Shown one piece after another: positions 41,996-50,282 of a stretch of DNA of 50,282 nt; position 1 is the stretch's first letter, and every line of letters begins with the position of its first letter. The notes under the pieces were generated by a model, which ran no database searches, was not told where the DNA came from, and saw only the letters and a list, made by a program, of their open reading frames with translations. This DNA is from [Clostridium] ultunense DSM 10521 (GTDB lineage Bacteria; Bacillota; Clostridia; Tissierellales; Tepidimicrobiaceae). Made by a program: the position numbers and the translations under genes. Where the stretch lies: positions 379,742 through 430,023 of the forward strand of contig NZ_AZSU01000001.1 in the NCBI RefSeq assembly GCF_000511955.1. Reading direction: 5' to 3'.

Positions 41996-43120
41996 ATGGG
42001 TTTAAAACGATATATTGTAGATAAATCAAAAGAATTAAATATAGATATGATAGGGTTTACAGACTGTGAACCTCTAAATAATAAAAAAGATTATCTTATT
42101 GCCAGACAAAAGAAAAATAGACAAACGGAATTTGAGGAAAGAGATATAGATAAAAGAATTAACCCAAGGCTAACTTTTCCCCAATGTAAAACTATAATTG
42201 TAATCGGATTATCTTATAATAATAGATTAAATGAAAGGGTAGACTATAAGCTGAAAGGTTTGATTTCAAAATCATCTTGGGGCATAGATTACCATATAGT
42301 CCTAAAAAGTAAAATGGAGGATTTGATTAAAGAAATAAGAAAGATAACGAATTTTACCTATAAGTATTTTGTTGATACAGGACCTTTGATAGATAGAGAA
42401 TTAGCTAATAAATCGGGTATAGGATACTATGGAAAGAATTGTTCTATTATAAATGGTGAATACGGCTCCTTCATATTTATAGGCTATATACTAACTGATT
42501 TAGATATAAACTTTATCCCTATATCTATTGATAGTCAATGTGGAGATTGTAATATATGCATTGATCATTGTCCTACTGGAGCTTTGGAAGGACCTTTTAA
42601 GTTTAATCCTAAAAAATGTATATCCTATTTAACACAAACTAAGGAAAAAATTCCTTATGAACTAAGGGATAAGATGGAAATAAAGATTTATGGTTGTGAT
42701 ACATGTCAACTTGTATGTCCTAAAAATAAAGATGTAAAAAAATCAAACTGTAAAGAATTTTTGCCAAAGGTTACCAAAGGGTATATGGATATAGAAGAAC
42801 TTTTCTTTATTTCTAATAGACAATTTAAGGAAAAGTATGGAGAAATGGCTGGTAGCTGGCGGGGGAAAAATATCTTAAAAAGGAATGGAATAATAGCCCT
42901 GGGAAATATGAGGGATAGGGTGAATATTAAATTATTAGAATCCTTATTAAATGATCCTAATCCTGTGATTAGAGAATACGCTGCATGGGCTATTCTAAAA
43001 ATAGATTTGGAATGTGGAAAGGAAGTGGTAGAGGAGAGGATAGGGATAGAAAGAGATGAAAATGTAAGGTCAGAGATGAAAAATCTTATTAAATATTTCA
43101 TTCACAAAGATTACCAATGA
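41996..43120 (+). CDS. queG: Epoxyqueuosine reductase QueG
   Basis: The 374-residue cobalamin and Fe-S enzyme performs the last step of tRNA queuosine synthesis. Two [4Fe-4S] motifs are visible, CGDCNICIDHCP and CDTCQLVCP, with the catalytic aspartate in VDTGPLIDRELA and a C-terminal HEAT-like repeat (ALGNMRD, PVIREYAAWAI). AGGAG at 41985-41989 favours ATG 41996. It is divergent from suf, which could supply its clusters. Confidence 0.94.
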   Translation: MGLKRYIVDKSKELNIDMIGFTDCEPLNNKKDYLIARQKKNRQTEFEERDIDKRINPRLTFPQCKTIIVIGLSYNNRLNERVDYKLKGLISKSSWGIDYHIVLKSKMEDLIKEIRKITNFTYKYFVDTGPLIDRELANKSGIGYYGKNCSIINGEYGSFIFIGYILTDLDINFIPISIDSQCGDCNICIDHCPTGALEGPFKFNPKKCISYLTQTKEKIPYELRDKMEIKIYGCDTCQLVCPKNKDVKKSNCKEFLPKVTKGYMDIEELFFISNRQFKEKYGEMAGSWRGKNILKRNGIIALGNMRDRVNIKLLESLLNDPNPVIREYAAWAILKIDLECGKEVVEERIGIERDENVRSEMKNLIKYFIHKDYQ

Positions 43121-43132
43121 GAATTAAATTTA

Positions 43133-43141
43133 TGTTATACT
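43133..43141 (+). promoter_or_regulatory. Extended -10 promoter for kbl
   Basis: TGTTATACT, a TG-extended -10, lies 48 bp before the kbl start. Confidence 0.45.
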
Positions 43142-43188
43142 ATATTTGTGTTAGAAAACCTAAAATTATATTATAGGAGGGGAACACC

Positions 43189-44379
43189 TTGGCTAATGTT
43201 CATGAATTAAATTATTTAAAAGAAAAAATTGAAGAACTAAAAAAAGAAGGGGTATATAGAAAACTACCTATATTAGAGGGAGCAAATGAAGCTGAAATAA
43301 TCTTAAATGGAGAAAAGGTAATTAATCTATCCTCAAACAATTACCTTGGGTTTGCAAATCATCCAAGATTAAAAAAGGCAGCTATAGAAGCCGTTGAAAA
43401 ATATGGTGCAGGGGCAGGAGCAGTGAGAACTATAGTTGGAAATATGTCAATTCATGAAGAATTAGAGGAATTACTGGCTGAATTTAAACGAGAAGAAGCT
43501 GCATTTATCTATCAATCGGGCTTCAATTGTAATGCAGGAACAATCCAAGCTATAACTGAAGCTGGAGATTTAATCATATCCGATGAATTAAACCATGCTT
43601 CCATAATTGATGGTACTAGATTGAGTAAGGCGGATAGAAAAATATTTAAGCATTCCGATTTAGACAATTTAGAACAAGTACTTAAAGAAAATAGGGATAA
43701 ATATAAAAATGTTCTAATAATTACTGACGGAGTATTTAGTATGGATGGAGATATTGCTAAATTACCAGAAATAGTTGAATTGGCTGAAAAATATGAAGCT
43801 ATGACCTATGTAGATGATGCTCATGGTTCAGGGGTTTTAGGAGAAAGTGGTAGGGGAACAGTAGACCATTTTGGGTTGCATGGTAGGGTAGATTTCTCAA
43901 TAGGTACTCTTTCAAAAGCTATAGGAGTAGTAGGAGGATATGTGGCAGGATCAAAGACTATGTATGAATGGTTAAATCACAGAGCTAGACCAGTGCTATT
44001 TAGTACTTCATTACCACCTGCAGCAGTAGGAGCTATAATGGAAGCAATAAAAATGTTAATGGAGTCTACAGAATATACAGATAAACTATGGGATAATGCT
44101 AAGTATTTTAAACAAAAATTAGGCACTCTTGGATTCAATACTGGCCATAGCGAAACACCGATTACACCAGTTATAATTGGAGACGAAGCTGAAACTATGG
44201 AATTCAGTAAAAAGTTATTAGAAAATGGCGTATTTGTTTCAGCCATAGTATTCCCAACTGTACCAAGAGGAACAGGAAGGGTAAGGTGTATGGTAACAGC
44301 AGGACATACTAAAGAACAATTGGATAGGGCTGTAAATATTTTTGAAAAGGTTGGAAAGGAAATGAAGATATTAGAATAA
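43189..44379 (+). CDS. kbl: Glycine C-acetyltransferase (2-amino-3-ketobutyrate CoA ligase)
   Basis: The 396-residue PLP enzyme of the alpha-oxoamine synthase family joins or splits glycine, acetyl-CoA and 2-amino-3-oxobutanoate in threonine breakdown. [13 protein letters not shown] (48-60), [21 protein letters not shown] and PLP lysine K243 in [11 protein letters not shown] are present. AGGAGGGG precedes TTG 43189. No threonine dehydrogenase gene is adjacent. A related activity such as 8-amino-7-oxononanoate synthase is less likely but not excluded. Confidence 0.88.
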   Translation: MANVHELNYLKEKIEELKKEGVYRKLPILEGANEAEIILNGEKVINLSSNNYLGFANHPRLKKAAIEAVEKYGAGAGAVRTIVGNMSIHEELEELLAEFKREEAAFIYQSGFNCNAGTIQAITEAGDLIISDELNHASIIDGTRLSKADRKIFKHSDLDNLEQVLKENRDKYKNVLIITDGVFSMDGDIAKLPEIVELAEKYEAMTYVDDAHGSGVLGESGRGTVDHFGLHGRVDFSIGTLSKAIGVVGGYVAGSKTMYEWLNHRARPVLFSTSLPPAAVGAIMEAIKMLMESTEYTDKLWDNAKYFKQKLGTLGFNTGHSETPITPVIIGDEAETMEFSKKLLENGVFVSAIVFPTVPRGTGRVRCMVTAGHTKEQLDRAVNIFEKVGKEMKILE

Positions 44380-44406
44380 AAAAGAGGATTTTGTCCTCTT
44401 TTTTTA
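44380..44406 (+). terminator. Terminator after kbl
   Basis: AAAGAGGA (44381-44388) pairs with TCCTCTTT (44394-44401), followed by a T-run. Confidence 0.92.
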
Positions 44407-44514
44407 TAACGAATAGGAAAGTTCTCAATTATAAGATATTTATTAAAGAGAATTTGACCTAAATAAATTTTAAAAATAGGCTTCCTTAACAATATTTCAA
44501 TAGAAGCCTTTTTT
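44405..44514 (+). ncRNA. Intergenic structured element, copy B
   Basis: This is the second copy of the element at 25865-25975, in the same orientation. Hairpin 1 joins AGG...GTTCTC (44415-44426) with GAGAAT...CCT (44448-44460). Hairpin 2 joins GGCTTC (44479-44484) with GAAGCC (44503-44508) and is followed by TTTTTT, like an intrinsic terminator. The loops differ more than the stems. It follows the kbl terminator, so it would need its own promoter to be transcribed. Confidence 0.55.
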
Positions 44515-44616
44515 AAAATCTATATGCAGAAAGCATATAATTTTCTTTTAATGTTGAAAACATGAGTTGATAATTGTAAAATATATTCAATGTTAATGTA
44601 GCACTGAGGTGAATTT

Positions 44617-44898
44617 ATGATAGTAGGAACTTGTTCCATGAAATTGATGCTATATGAATCAAACTCACTTAAGGAAAAAAGGCATATAATAAAGAGTATA
44701 ATGGGTAGAATCCAATCAAGGTTTAATGTGTCTATAGCTGAAGTAGGATTAAATGACAGCTGGAAAACATCAATAATTGGATTTGCTTGTGTAACAAATG
44801 ATACATGCCATGCCAATAAAACTATTTCCCAAATATTAAAATTTATAGACGGAGATAGTAGGGTAGAGATAATAGATTATAATATAGAAATTTTGTAG
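44617..44898 (+). CDS. DUF503 family protein (YlxP-like)
   Basis: The 93-residue protein shows the full DUF503 pattern: MIVGTCSMKLMLYESNSLKEKR split across 1-23, IKSIMGRIQSRFNVSIAEVG and a C-terminal strand. The fold is ferredoxin-like. Relatives often lie in the nusA-infB-rbfA region and are linked to ribosome assembly, but here the gene precedes endonuclease III. GAGGTGAATTT precedes the ATG. Confidence 0.88.
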   Translation: MIVGTCSMKLMLYESNSLKEKRHIIKSIMGRIQSRFNVSIAEVGLNDSWKTSIIGFACVTNDTCHANKTISQILKFIDGDSRVEIIDYNIEIL

Positions 44899-44906
44899 GT
44901 GATTAT

Positions 44907-45560
44907 ATGAAGAAGATATTAACTAAAGAGGAGATAAAAGAAGTAATAGATATTTTGATGGAATTATATCCAGATGCTAAGGCAGAGTTGAATTATTCAA
45001 ATCCCTTTGAATTGCTGGTAGCCACAATTCTTTCTGCTCAGTGTACCGATGTACAAGTCAATAAAACCACCGAAAAGCTTTTTAAAGAATTTAAAACCCC
45101 AGAAGACTATTTAAAGCTAACGGAAGAGGAATTAGGACAAAAAATTAGATCCTGTGGTTTTTATAAAACTAAAAGCAAAAATATTTTAGCTACTTGTAGA
45201 TTGCTAATTGAAAAATTTAATGGAGAAGTACCTGGTACATTAGAGGAATTGATAACCCTTCCAGGAGTTGGTAGAAAAACTGCTAATGTTGTTTTGAGTA
45301 ATGCTTTTTCAAAACCTGCTATAGCTGTAGACACTCATGTTTTTAGGGTATCTAATAGGATAGGTTTAGCAGATAGTAAAAATGTTTTAGATACAGAAAA
45401 GGACTTGATGGATAATATCGATAAAGAGATGTGGTCTAAAGCCCATCATTTGTTGATCTTTCATGGCCGCAGGATTTGTAAGGCAAGGAGACCTCTGTGT
45501 GACAAATGTCCATTAACAGATTATTGTTTCTATTACAGAGAAGAGGTTAATAAAGAATGA
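44907..45560 (+). CDS. nth: Endonuclease III
   Basis: The 217-residue glycosylase/AP lyase removes oxidised pyrimidines. It has a helix-hairpin-helix ending in LPGVGRKTA with catalytic K124, catalytic D142 in VDTHVFRV, and the [4Fe-4S] cysteines C191, C198, C201 and C207 in the classic 6-2-5 spacing. AGGTGATTAT precedes the ATG. It is 8 bp after the DUF503 gene and 13 bp before the FtsA-like gene. Confidence 0.97.
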   Translation: MKKILTKEEIKEVIDILMELYPDAKAELNYSNPFELLVATILSAQCTDVQVNKTTEKLFKEFKTPEDYLKLTEEELGQKIRSCGFYKTKSKNILATCRLLIEKFNGEVPGTLEELITLPGVGRKTANVVLSNAFSKPAIAVDTHVFRVSNRIGLADSKNVLDTEKDLMDNIDKEMWSKAHHLLIFHGRRICKARRPLCDKCPLTDYCFYYREEVNKE

Positions 45561-45573
45561 AAGGGCTGTTAGT

Positions 45574-47526
45574 ATGAAACAGTGGAAAAATTCAAAAGAA
45601 GATTTGATTTTTTCATTAGATATAGGCACTAGGACTATAATTGGTATCGTTGGTAAGTATACAGAAGAAGAATTCAATATATTAGCCTATTCTATTAAAG
45701 AACACAGCAAAAGGAATATGTATGATGGTCAAATACATGATATTGATGGGGTCACTGAAGCGGTCAAAGAGATAAAAGATGAGTTGGAAGGGAAATTAGG
45801 GACAAGCTTGAAGAAAGTCTCCATAGCAGCTGCTGGAAGGTCTCTAAAGACCTGTAAAGTAAGAGTGGATAAGGAAATAGGTAGTAATTCTGAAATAAGG
45901 AGAAATATGGTTGAAGTCTTAGAGTTAGAAGCTGTTCAGAAGGCCCAAGAAATTATTAATAATGATGAAGAACAAAATAGGTTGAAGTATTATAATATTG
46001 GGTATACGGTTATCAGTTATTATTTAGATGATAATATAATGAACAAGCTAGAGGGACATAAAGGGGATAAAATAGGAGTAAAACTATTGGCAACATTTTT
46101 ACCCCAGATGGTTATAGAAGGCTTATATTCTGTGATATCAAAGAGTGGCTTAGAAATTAGTAACATTACTTTAGAACCAATAGCTGCTATAAATGTAGCT
46201 ATTAAAGAGGAACTGAGACTATTAAATTTAGCATTAGTGGACATAGGAGCAGGCACATCGGATATTGCTATAACGAAAGATGGAAAAATAATGGCCTATG
46301 CTATGACATCTCAGGCAGGAGATGAGATAACAGAGGCTTTATGCAAAAAATATCTACTAGATTTTAATGATGGTGAAAATCTGAAAGTTAAACTCAATTC
46401 CCAAGAAGTTCATGAATTTGCCGATGTAGTTGATATACAACATAAATTAACTACAAAGGAAATAGTTGAAAGTATATATGAAACAATAGAGAGTATATCT
46501 AGTGAAATAGCAGAAAAGATAATTGAATTCAATGGCAAAGCTCCTAGCGCAGTTTTCCTCATTGGAGGGAGTAGTCAAATGCCTGGATTAAAGGACTGCA
46601 TTGCTGAAAAGTTGGGACTGCCTAAAGAAAGAGTTTCTATTAGGGATACTAGTTTTATTGAAAATCTGGAAGGTATGGACCCTAGTATTAATGGACCAGA
46701 TATAGTAACCCCAATTGGAATTGCTGTAGAAGGAGCTACCCAACGGTATGAGAATTTTATTCAAATAAGATTTAATGATGAAGAGGTGCGCATATTTAAT
46801 ACGGAAAAGGCCAAAGTTTCAGATATACTGGTTTTAACTGGGTATAATCCAAGGTATCTAATACCAAAGTTAGGAGAACATTTTATATATTTTATTAATG
46901 GTGAAAGAAAAACTATCATAGGGGAAGAGGGAAATCCGGCTAAAATATATGTAAACAATAAAACTGGAAATCTTAATACTATATTACAAGATGGGGATAT
47001 AGTAGAGATTGTAAAAGCAGCCCAAGGGGAAAAAAGAACTCCTTATTTATCCGAATGTATTCCTGTAGAGAAGATAGTAAGTTGTAATAACCAAAATTAC
47101 AATCTTGTAAGGGATATTAGAATAAATGGAAACAAAGTAGAGGGCAATCCACAATTAAGGGAAGGAGATAGAATAGATATTGTAGAGGTTAAAAGTGTAG
47201 GGGAATTTTTAGAATTCATAGATTTGAAAATACCATTTACCAATATATTGGTAAATGGACAAAAGGCCAATTATAACACCCTTTTGAAGGAATCGGATAA
47301 TATTACCATTATTGAAAATAGGACTATTGAGTTAGTCATTAATGGAGAAGAGAAGGTAATCGAGCATAATAAGGATGAATTTATATTTGTCGATCTATTC
47401 GACTATATAGATTTCGACCTATCCAAGCCAAGAGGAAATTTAATACTTAAAATAAATAATGAAGTAGCTGAGTATATGGCCCCTCTTAAAAATGGAGATA
47501 AAATAGAAATTTCTTGGAGTAAATAG
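45574..47526 (+). CDS. FtsA/PilM-like actin-fold ATPase with beta-grasp-like tail
   Basis: The 650-residue protein starts with an FtsA-type ATPase (about 10-385): LDIGTRTIIGIVGK phosphate-1, an SHS2-like insert (VSIAAAGRSLKTCK), LVDIGAGTSDIAI phosphate-2 and FLIGGSSQMPGL adenosine motif. Residues about 390-650 are not found in classical FtsA. They look like several short modules, each ending in a loop of the DGDIVEI/EGDRIDI/NGDKIEI type, resembling beta-grasp folds. It lacks the usual C-terminal amphipathic membrane helix. It is probably an envelope or division-associated factor; no ftsZ is adjacent. AAGGGCTG precedes ATG 45574 only weakly. Confidence 0.8.
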   Translation: MKQWKNSKEDLIFSLDIGTRTIIGIVGKYTEEEFNILAYSIKEHSKRNMYDGQIHDIDGVTEAVKEIKDELEGKLGTSLKKVSIAAAGRSLKTCKVRVDKEIGSNSEIRRNMVEVLELEAVQKAQEIINNDEEQNRLKYYNIGYTVISYYLDDNIMNKLEGHKGDKIGVKLLATFLPQMVIEGLYSVISKSGLEISNITLEPIAAINVAIKEELRLLNLALVDIGAGTSDIAITKDGKIMAYAMTSQAGDEITEALCKKYLLDFNDGENLKVKLNSQEVHEFADVVDIQHKLTTKEIVESIYETIESISSEIAEKIIEFNGKAPSAVFLIGGSSQMPGLKDCIAEKLGLPKERVSIRDTSFIENLEGMDPSINGPDIVTPIGIAVEGATQRYENFIQIRFNDEEVRIFNTEKAKVSDILVLTGYNPRYLIPKLGEHFIYFINGERKTIIGEEGNPAKIYVNNKTGNLNTILQDGDIVEIVKAAQGEKRTPYLSECIPVEKIVSCNNQNYNLVRDIRINGNKVEGNPQLREGDRIDIVEVKSVGEFLEFIDLKIPFTNILVNGQKANYNTLLKESDNITIIENRTIELVINGEEKVIEHNKDEFIFVDLFDYIDFDLSKPRGNLILKINNEVAEYMAPLKNGDKIEISWSK

Positions 47527-47593
47527 TATTCTAATAAGGGATAATACATATATTTAATAATATATTATAAAAATAATATGGTGGAGGCCAAGT

Positions 47594-49036
47594 ATGGAAG
47601 GTACTAATAATAAAACAAGAATTATATTAATACTAGCGATTATTCTCCTTGCTATTATTTTAGGTTTAGGTTTTTATGGCTATTTTAAAGTATTGAGCAC
47701 AGATCTAATTTATGAAGGTGTAAAAGTTGATCAATACGATCTTTCCTATATGTCCAAAGAAGAGGCTTTCAACTTTATCAAGGATAAAAAAGAAGAAGAA
47801 ATAAGTAGAAAGCATATGAGACTAATATATCTGGACAAGGAATATAATTATGGATTAAAGGAATTAGGGTTTTATTTTGATTATGGAAAGGCTATTGATA
47901 GAGCTTATGGAGTAGGCAGGGAAGGCAACTTATTTAATAGGCTTAAAGAGATAGTCCGAATTAAAAGAGATGGAGTAGAAATTTCCCTAGATTCAAATTT
48001 AAATATGGAAAAGATAGACCATATCGTTGAAAATATTAGTCAGGATATAGATAAAGAACCGAAGGATGCAGAGTTCCATTTTAATGGTGGAAATATACAG
48101 GTTACAGAGGAGATAATAGGTAAAACTGTAGATAAGGATAAATTACGTCAAATGATGTATGATAATATACATTCACTAGATATTATCCAGATACCTGTAG
48201 AGGATATAATTCCCAAAATAACCAAGAGCCTGTTGAGTAGGATTAATGGAATTATTGGCGAATATTCAACTTCCTTTAAGGGAAGTAGTCAAAATAGGAT
48301 TGAAAATATTAGATTGTCGGCTAACGCCATTAAAGGTAAAATTTTGATGCCAGGTGAATCCATGTCATTTAATGAAACAACTGGTCCAAGAGCAAAAAAA
48401 TATGGTTATAAAGAAGCAAATGTAATAATAGCTGGCGAATTTACTCCAGATGTAGGAGGGGGTGTATGTCAAACATCTACAACCCTTTATAATGCTTTGC
48501 TATTAGCAGATATAGCAATTTTGGAAAGATCCCCCCATTCAATACCTGCTAAATATGTGAAGTTTGGTCAAGATGCAGCAGTCGCTTTTGGGTTTTTAGA
48601 TTTAAAATTTAGGAATGATTTTGATTTTCCAATATATTTTGATTCTAAAGTTCTAGGAGACCGAGTCTATTTCTATGTATATGGAGATAGAAAATCAAAA
48701 GATTACACCATAAAAATTGAGCCTGAAATCGTGGAAACTATCCCGGCTAAAGAGGAAATTGTATTAGATAAAACCTTAGAACCAGGGAGTAAGGTTTTAG
48801 TTCAACAGGGTAGAACTGGTTATAGGGTAAATACCTATAAATCTATAATAAAAAACGGGAAGACCATAAGCAAGGATTTAATTACTAAGGATTTTTATAG
48901 GCCAAGGAATTTCATTTATAGGGTAGGTGAAGAACCGTCTACTACCACGTCTACAGATACGGATAGTGGGTTAAATAATTTAATAGAAGATGATGAGTCG
49001 GAGAACATTATTGAAGATGGAGATATAGAAAATTAG
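47594..49036 (+). CDS. VanW-family protein with peptidoglycan-binding and G5-like domains
   Basis: The 480-residue surface protein has one N-terminal membrane helix (about 9-30) and a duplicated PG_binding_4-like region (about 60-215). The VanW core (about 225-365) contains LMPGESMSFNETTGPR, GGGVCQTSTTLYNALLLA and ERSPHS. A G5-like domain (about 380-445) and an acidic, serine/threonine-rich end follow. It probably acts in the cell wall; it does not by itself mean vancomycin resistance. GGTGGAGG precedes ATG 47594. It follows the FtsA-like gene by 67 bp. Confidence 0.9.
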   Translation: MEGTNNKTRIILILAIILLAIILGLGFYGYFKVLSTDLIYEGVKVDQYDLSYMSKEEAFNFIKDKKEEEISRKHMRLIYLDKEYNYGLKELGFYFDYGKAIDRAYGVGREGNLFNRLKEIVRIKRDGVEISLDSNLNMEKIDHIVENISQDIDKEPKDAEFHFNGGNIQVTEEIIGKTVDKDKLRQMMYDNIHSLDIIQIPVEDIIPKITKSLLSRINGIIGEYSTSFKGSSQNRIENIRLSANAIKGKILMPGESMSFNETTGPRAKKYGYKEANVIIAGEFTPDVGGGVCQTSTTLYNALLLADIAILERSPHSIPAKYVKFGQDAAVAFGFLDLKFRNDFDFPIYFDSKVLGDRVYFYVYGDRKSKDYTIKIEPEIVETIPAKEEIVLDKTLEPGSKVLVQQGRTGYRVNTYKSIIKNGKTISKDLITKDFYRPRNFIYRVGEEPSTTTSTDTDSGLNNLIEDDESENIIEDGDIEN

Positions 49037-49053
49037 TACAGGGAGGAATTGTT

Positions 49054-49725
49054 TTGACAGAAATAGATGAGCTGTATGACAAAAAAGTAGGATGTCCTAT
49101 TTGCAATATGGAATTTGAATCTAAAAAGGTTAGGGCTTCAAGATTAAGGTTAATTAAAAGGGATGAGGATTTCCTATCCTATTATGAAGGAGAAAATCCA
49201 TTGAAATATAATATATTTCTCTGTCCTAATTGTGGTTATGCAGCAACGGAAGGAAAGTTTAATTCAGTTACTAAAGAAGAAAAGGAAATAGTCTTGAAGG
49301 AGATTACCTCTAAGTGGAACAAAAGAAGCTATGGAGGGAAAAGAACTGTAGATGAAGCCATTATTACCTATAAATTAGCCCTCTATATAGGGCAGTTGTT
49401 GGATTACAAAAAAATCGATTTAGGTTCTTTATGTTTAAGTTTAGCCTGGTTATATAGGATTAAAGGTGAGGAAGACGAAGAAAAGCGATTCTTGATTTTG
49501 ACAAGGAATTTTTATGAAGAAGGTTTCCATGGGGAGTCATTAATAGATACTAATATGGATGAATTGAAATTAAGCTATTTAATAGGTGAAATCAATAGAA
49601 GGCTTGGGGAAAAGGATGAAGCAGTAAAATGGTTTAATACCGCTTTATCTAATCCAAATATTAACTCTAACCTTATGTTGGAAAAAATGGTTAGAGAACA
49701 GTGGAGATTAGCAAGGGAAGGATAG
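49054..49725 (+). CDS. DUF2225 protein with zinc-finger and TPR-like region
   Basis: The 223-residue protein has two cysteine pairs, CPIC (14-17) and CPNC (57-60), that probably bind zinc. A helical TPR-like region (about 100-215) follows, with the DUF2225 pattern of long paired helices. The function is unknown. GGGAGGAATTGTT precedes TTG 49054. The gene ends 4 bp before ogt, so they share a transcript. Confidence 0.87.
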   Translation: MTEIDELYDKKVGCPICNMEFESKKVRASRLRLIKRDEDFLSYYEGENPLKYNIFLCPNCGYAATEGKFNSVTKEEKEIVLKEITSKWNKRSYGGKRTVDEAIITYKLALYIGQLLDYKKIDLGSLCLSLAWLYRIKGEEDEEKRFLILTRNFYEEGFHGESLIDTNMDELKLSYLIGEINRRLGEKDEAVKWFNTALSNPNINSNLMLEKMVREQWRLAREG

Positions 49726-49729
49726 GGTT

Positions 49730-50224
49730 ATGGGTATTGAATATTATGATTTTAATACAGTTTTAGGAAAGATGATTATATTTTTTTCTAATAGGGGCCT
49801 AGTCTATCTTAACCTATTAGATGGGAATGAAGAAGATGTTGTCAAATTTGCGAATGGAAAATATGGACAAACTAGAAAAATTGATGGACTCAATTATGAT
49901 TACCATAAGCAAATAATAGAGTATTTGGATGGTAGATTAAAAGAGTTTTTTTTACCCTTAGACCTGAGGGGGACAGATTTTCAAAAAAAGGTATGGTTTG
50001 AGCTTTTAAAAATCCCTTATGGAGAAACTAGGACTTATAAGGAGATTGCAATGAATATTGGATCGCCTAAGGCATATAGGGCTGTAGGTGGTGCTCTAAA
50101 TAAAAATCCCATATTAATAGTAGTTCCTTGCCATAGAGTAATTGGGTCCAATGGACATTTAGTTGGGTTTGGTGGAGGCCTGGATTTAAAAGAGAGGTTA
50201 TTGGCTTTAGAAAGGGATAATTAA
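49730..50224 (+). CDS. ogt: Methylated-DNA-protein cysteine methyltransferase
   Basis: The 164-residue suicide repair protein removes O6-alkylguanine lesions. It has the acceptor cysteine C134 in VPCHRVIGS, the FGGGLDLKERLLALE C-terminus, IPYGETRTYKEIA and the AYRAVGGALNKNP recognition helix. AAGGATAGG before ATG 49730 overlaps the preceding stop. Without an AraC-type or Ada N-terminal domain, it is the constitutive Ogt form. The last 58 bases of the window hold no feature I can name. Confidence 0.97.
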   Translation: MGIEYYDFNTVLGKMIIFFSNRGLVYLNLLDGNEEDVVKFANGKYGQTRKIDGLNYDYHKQIIEYLDGRLKEFFLPLDLRGTDFQKKVWFELLKIPYGETRTYKEIAMNIGSPKAYRAVGGALNKNPILIVVPCHRVIGSNGHLVGFGGGLDLKERLLALERDN

Positions 50225-50282
50225 ATTTCCATTGAAGAAATCTTTTTACTTTAAGGTCAATAAAAAACTCTTTTTGTTATTA

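Noticed and set aside
44520-44816. 98-codon minus-strand frame
   Set aside because: It covers the DUF503 gene and its leader; the DUF503 frame has motifs and a ribosome site.
47594-49036. VanW as evidence of a vancomycin-resistance cluster
   Set aside because: No vanHAX, vanRS or vanY-like genes are present; VanW-domain proteins with G5 domains are common in Firmicutes.

Overview
The window looks like a chromosomal segment of a low-GC, anaerobic, Gram-positive bacterium of the Clostridia/Tissierellia type. Grounds for this are the AT-rich sequence, strong AGGAGG-type ribosome sites with frequent TTG and GTG starts, a SufCBDSU iron-sulfur operon, FeoAB with a DtxR-type regulator, several nitroreductases, a DUF1667 protein and a Gram-positive mevalonate kinase set. 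I see no rRNA, tRNA, CRISPR array, phage or intact insertion sequence. The placement is inference; no database search was possible.

Layout. 1-4.2 kb: tail of an upstream gene, a Zn/Cd-type P1B ATPase under an ArsR/SmtB-like operator, a TPR protein and methionine aminopeptidase. 4.2-7.4 kb: a response regulator, MFS transporter and histidine kinase. 7.4-16.3 kb: accessory genes, including DUF1667, hemolysin III, two nitroreductases, a FosB-like thiol transferase, an EreA-like protein, an OppC-like permease fused to a degenerate M28 peptidase domain, a metallo-beta-lactamase-fold protein, a decayed histidine-kinase fragment and a lipoprotein cyclophilin. 16.3-22.6 kb: an ABC transporter without binding protein, thymidine kinase, NudC, a surface 5'-nucleotidase, and a shortened ABC-F gene behind what looks like a drug-responsive leader (12-codon uORF plus terminator). 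22.8-30.9 kb: PadR/DUF1700/DUF4097, RodA, an AP-site repair pair (SRAP and endonuclease IV), FeoB/FeoA and the divergent DtxR-like regulator. 30.9-36.6 kb: a small membrane protein, a TctA-type permease and the three lower mevalonate enzymes in one tight operon, then a coiled-coil protein. 36.9-41.8 kb: sufCBDSU on the minus strand. 42-50.2 kb: QueG, Kbl, a DUF503 protein, endonuclease III, an FtsA-like protein with a beta-grasp-like tail, a VanW/G5 protein, DUF2225 and Ogt.

How genes work together. The TctA-permease/mevalonate operon suggests uptake of mevalonate or a related carboxylate followed by conversion to isopentenyl diphosphate. FeoAB and Suf supply and use iron; endonuclease III, QueG and probably other proteins here need Fe-S clusters. 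SRAP and Nfo both deal with abasic DNA.

The most unusual signals are: the mevalonate-transporter operon; the OppC/pseudo-M28 fusion; the attenuator-controlled mini ABC-F; a two-copy, structure-conserved intergenic element with a compensatory base change (25865-25975 and 44405-44514); and a GC-richer, heavily palindromic element at 36691-36834.
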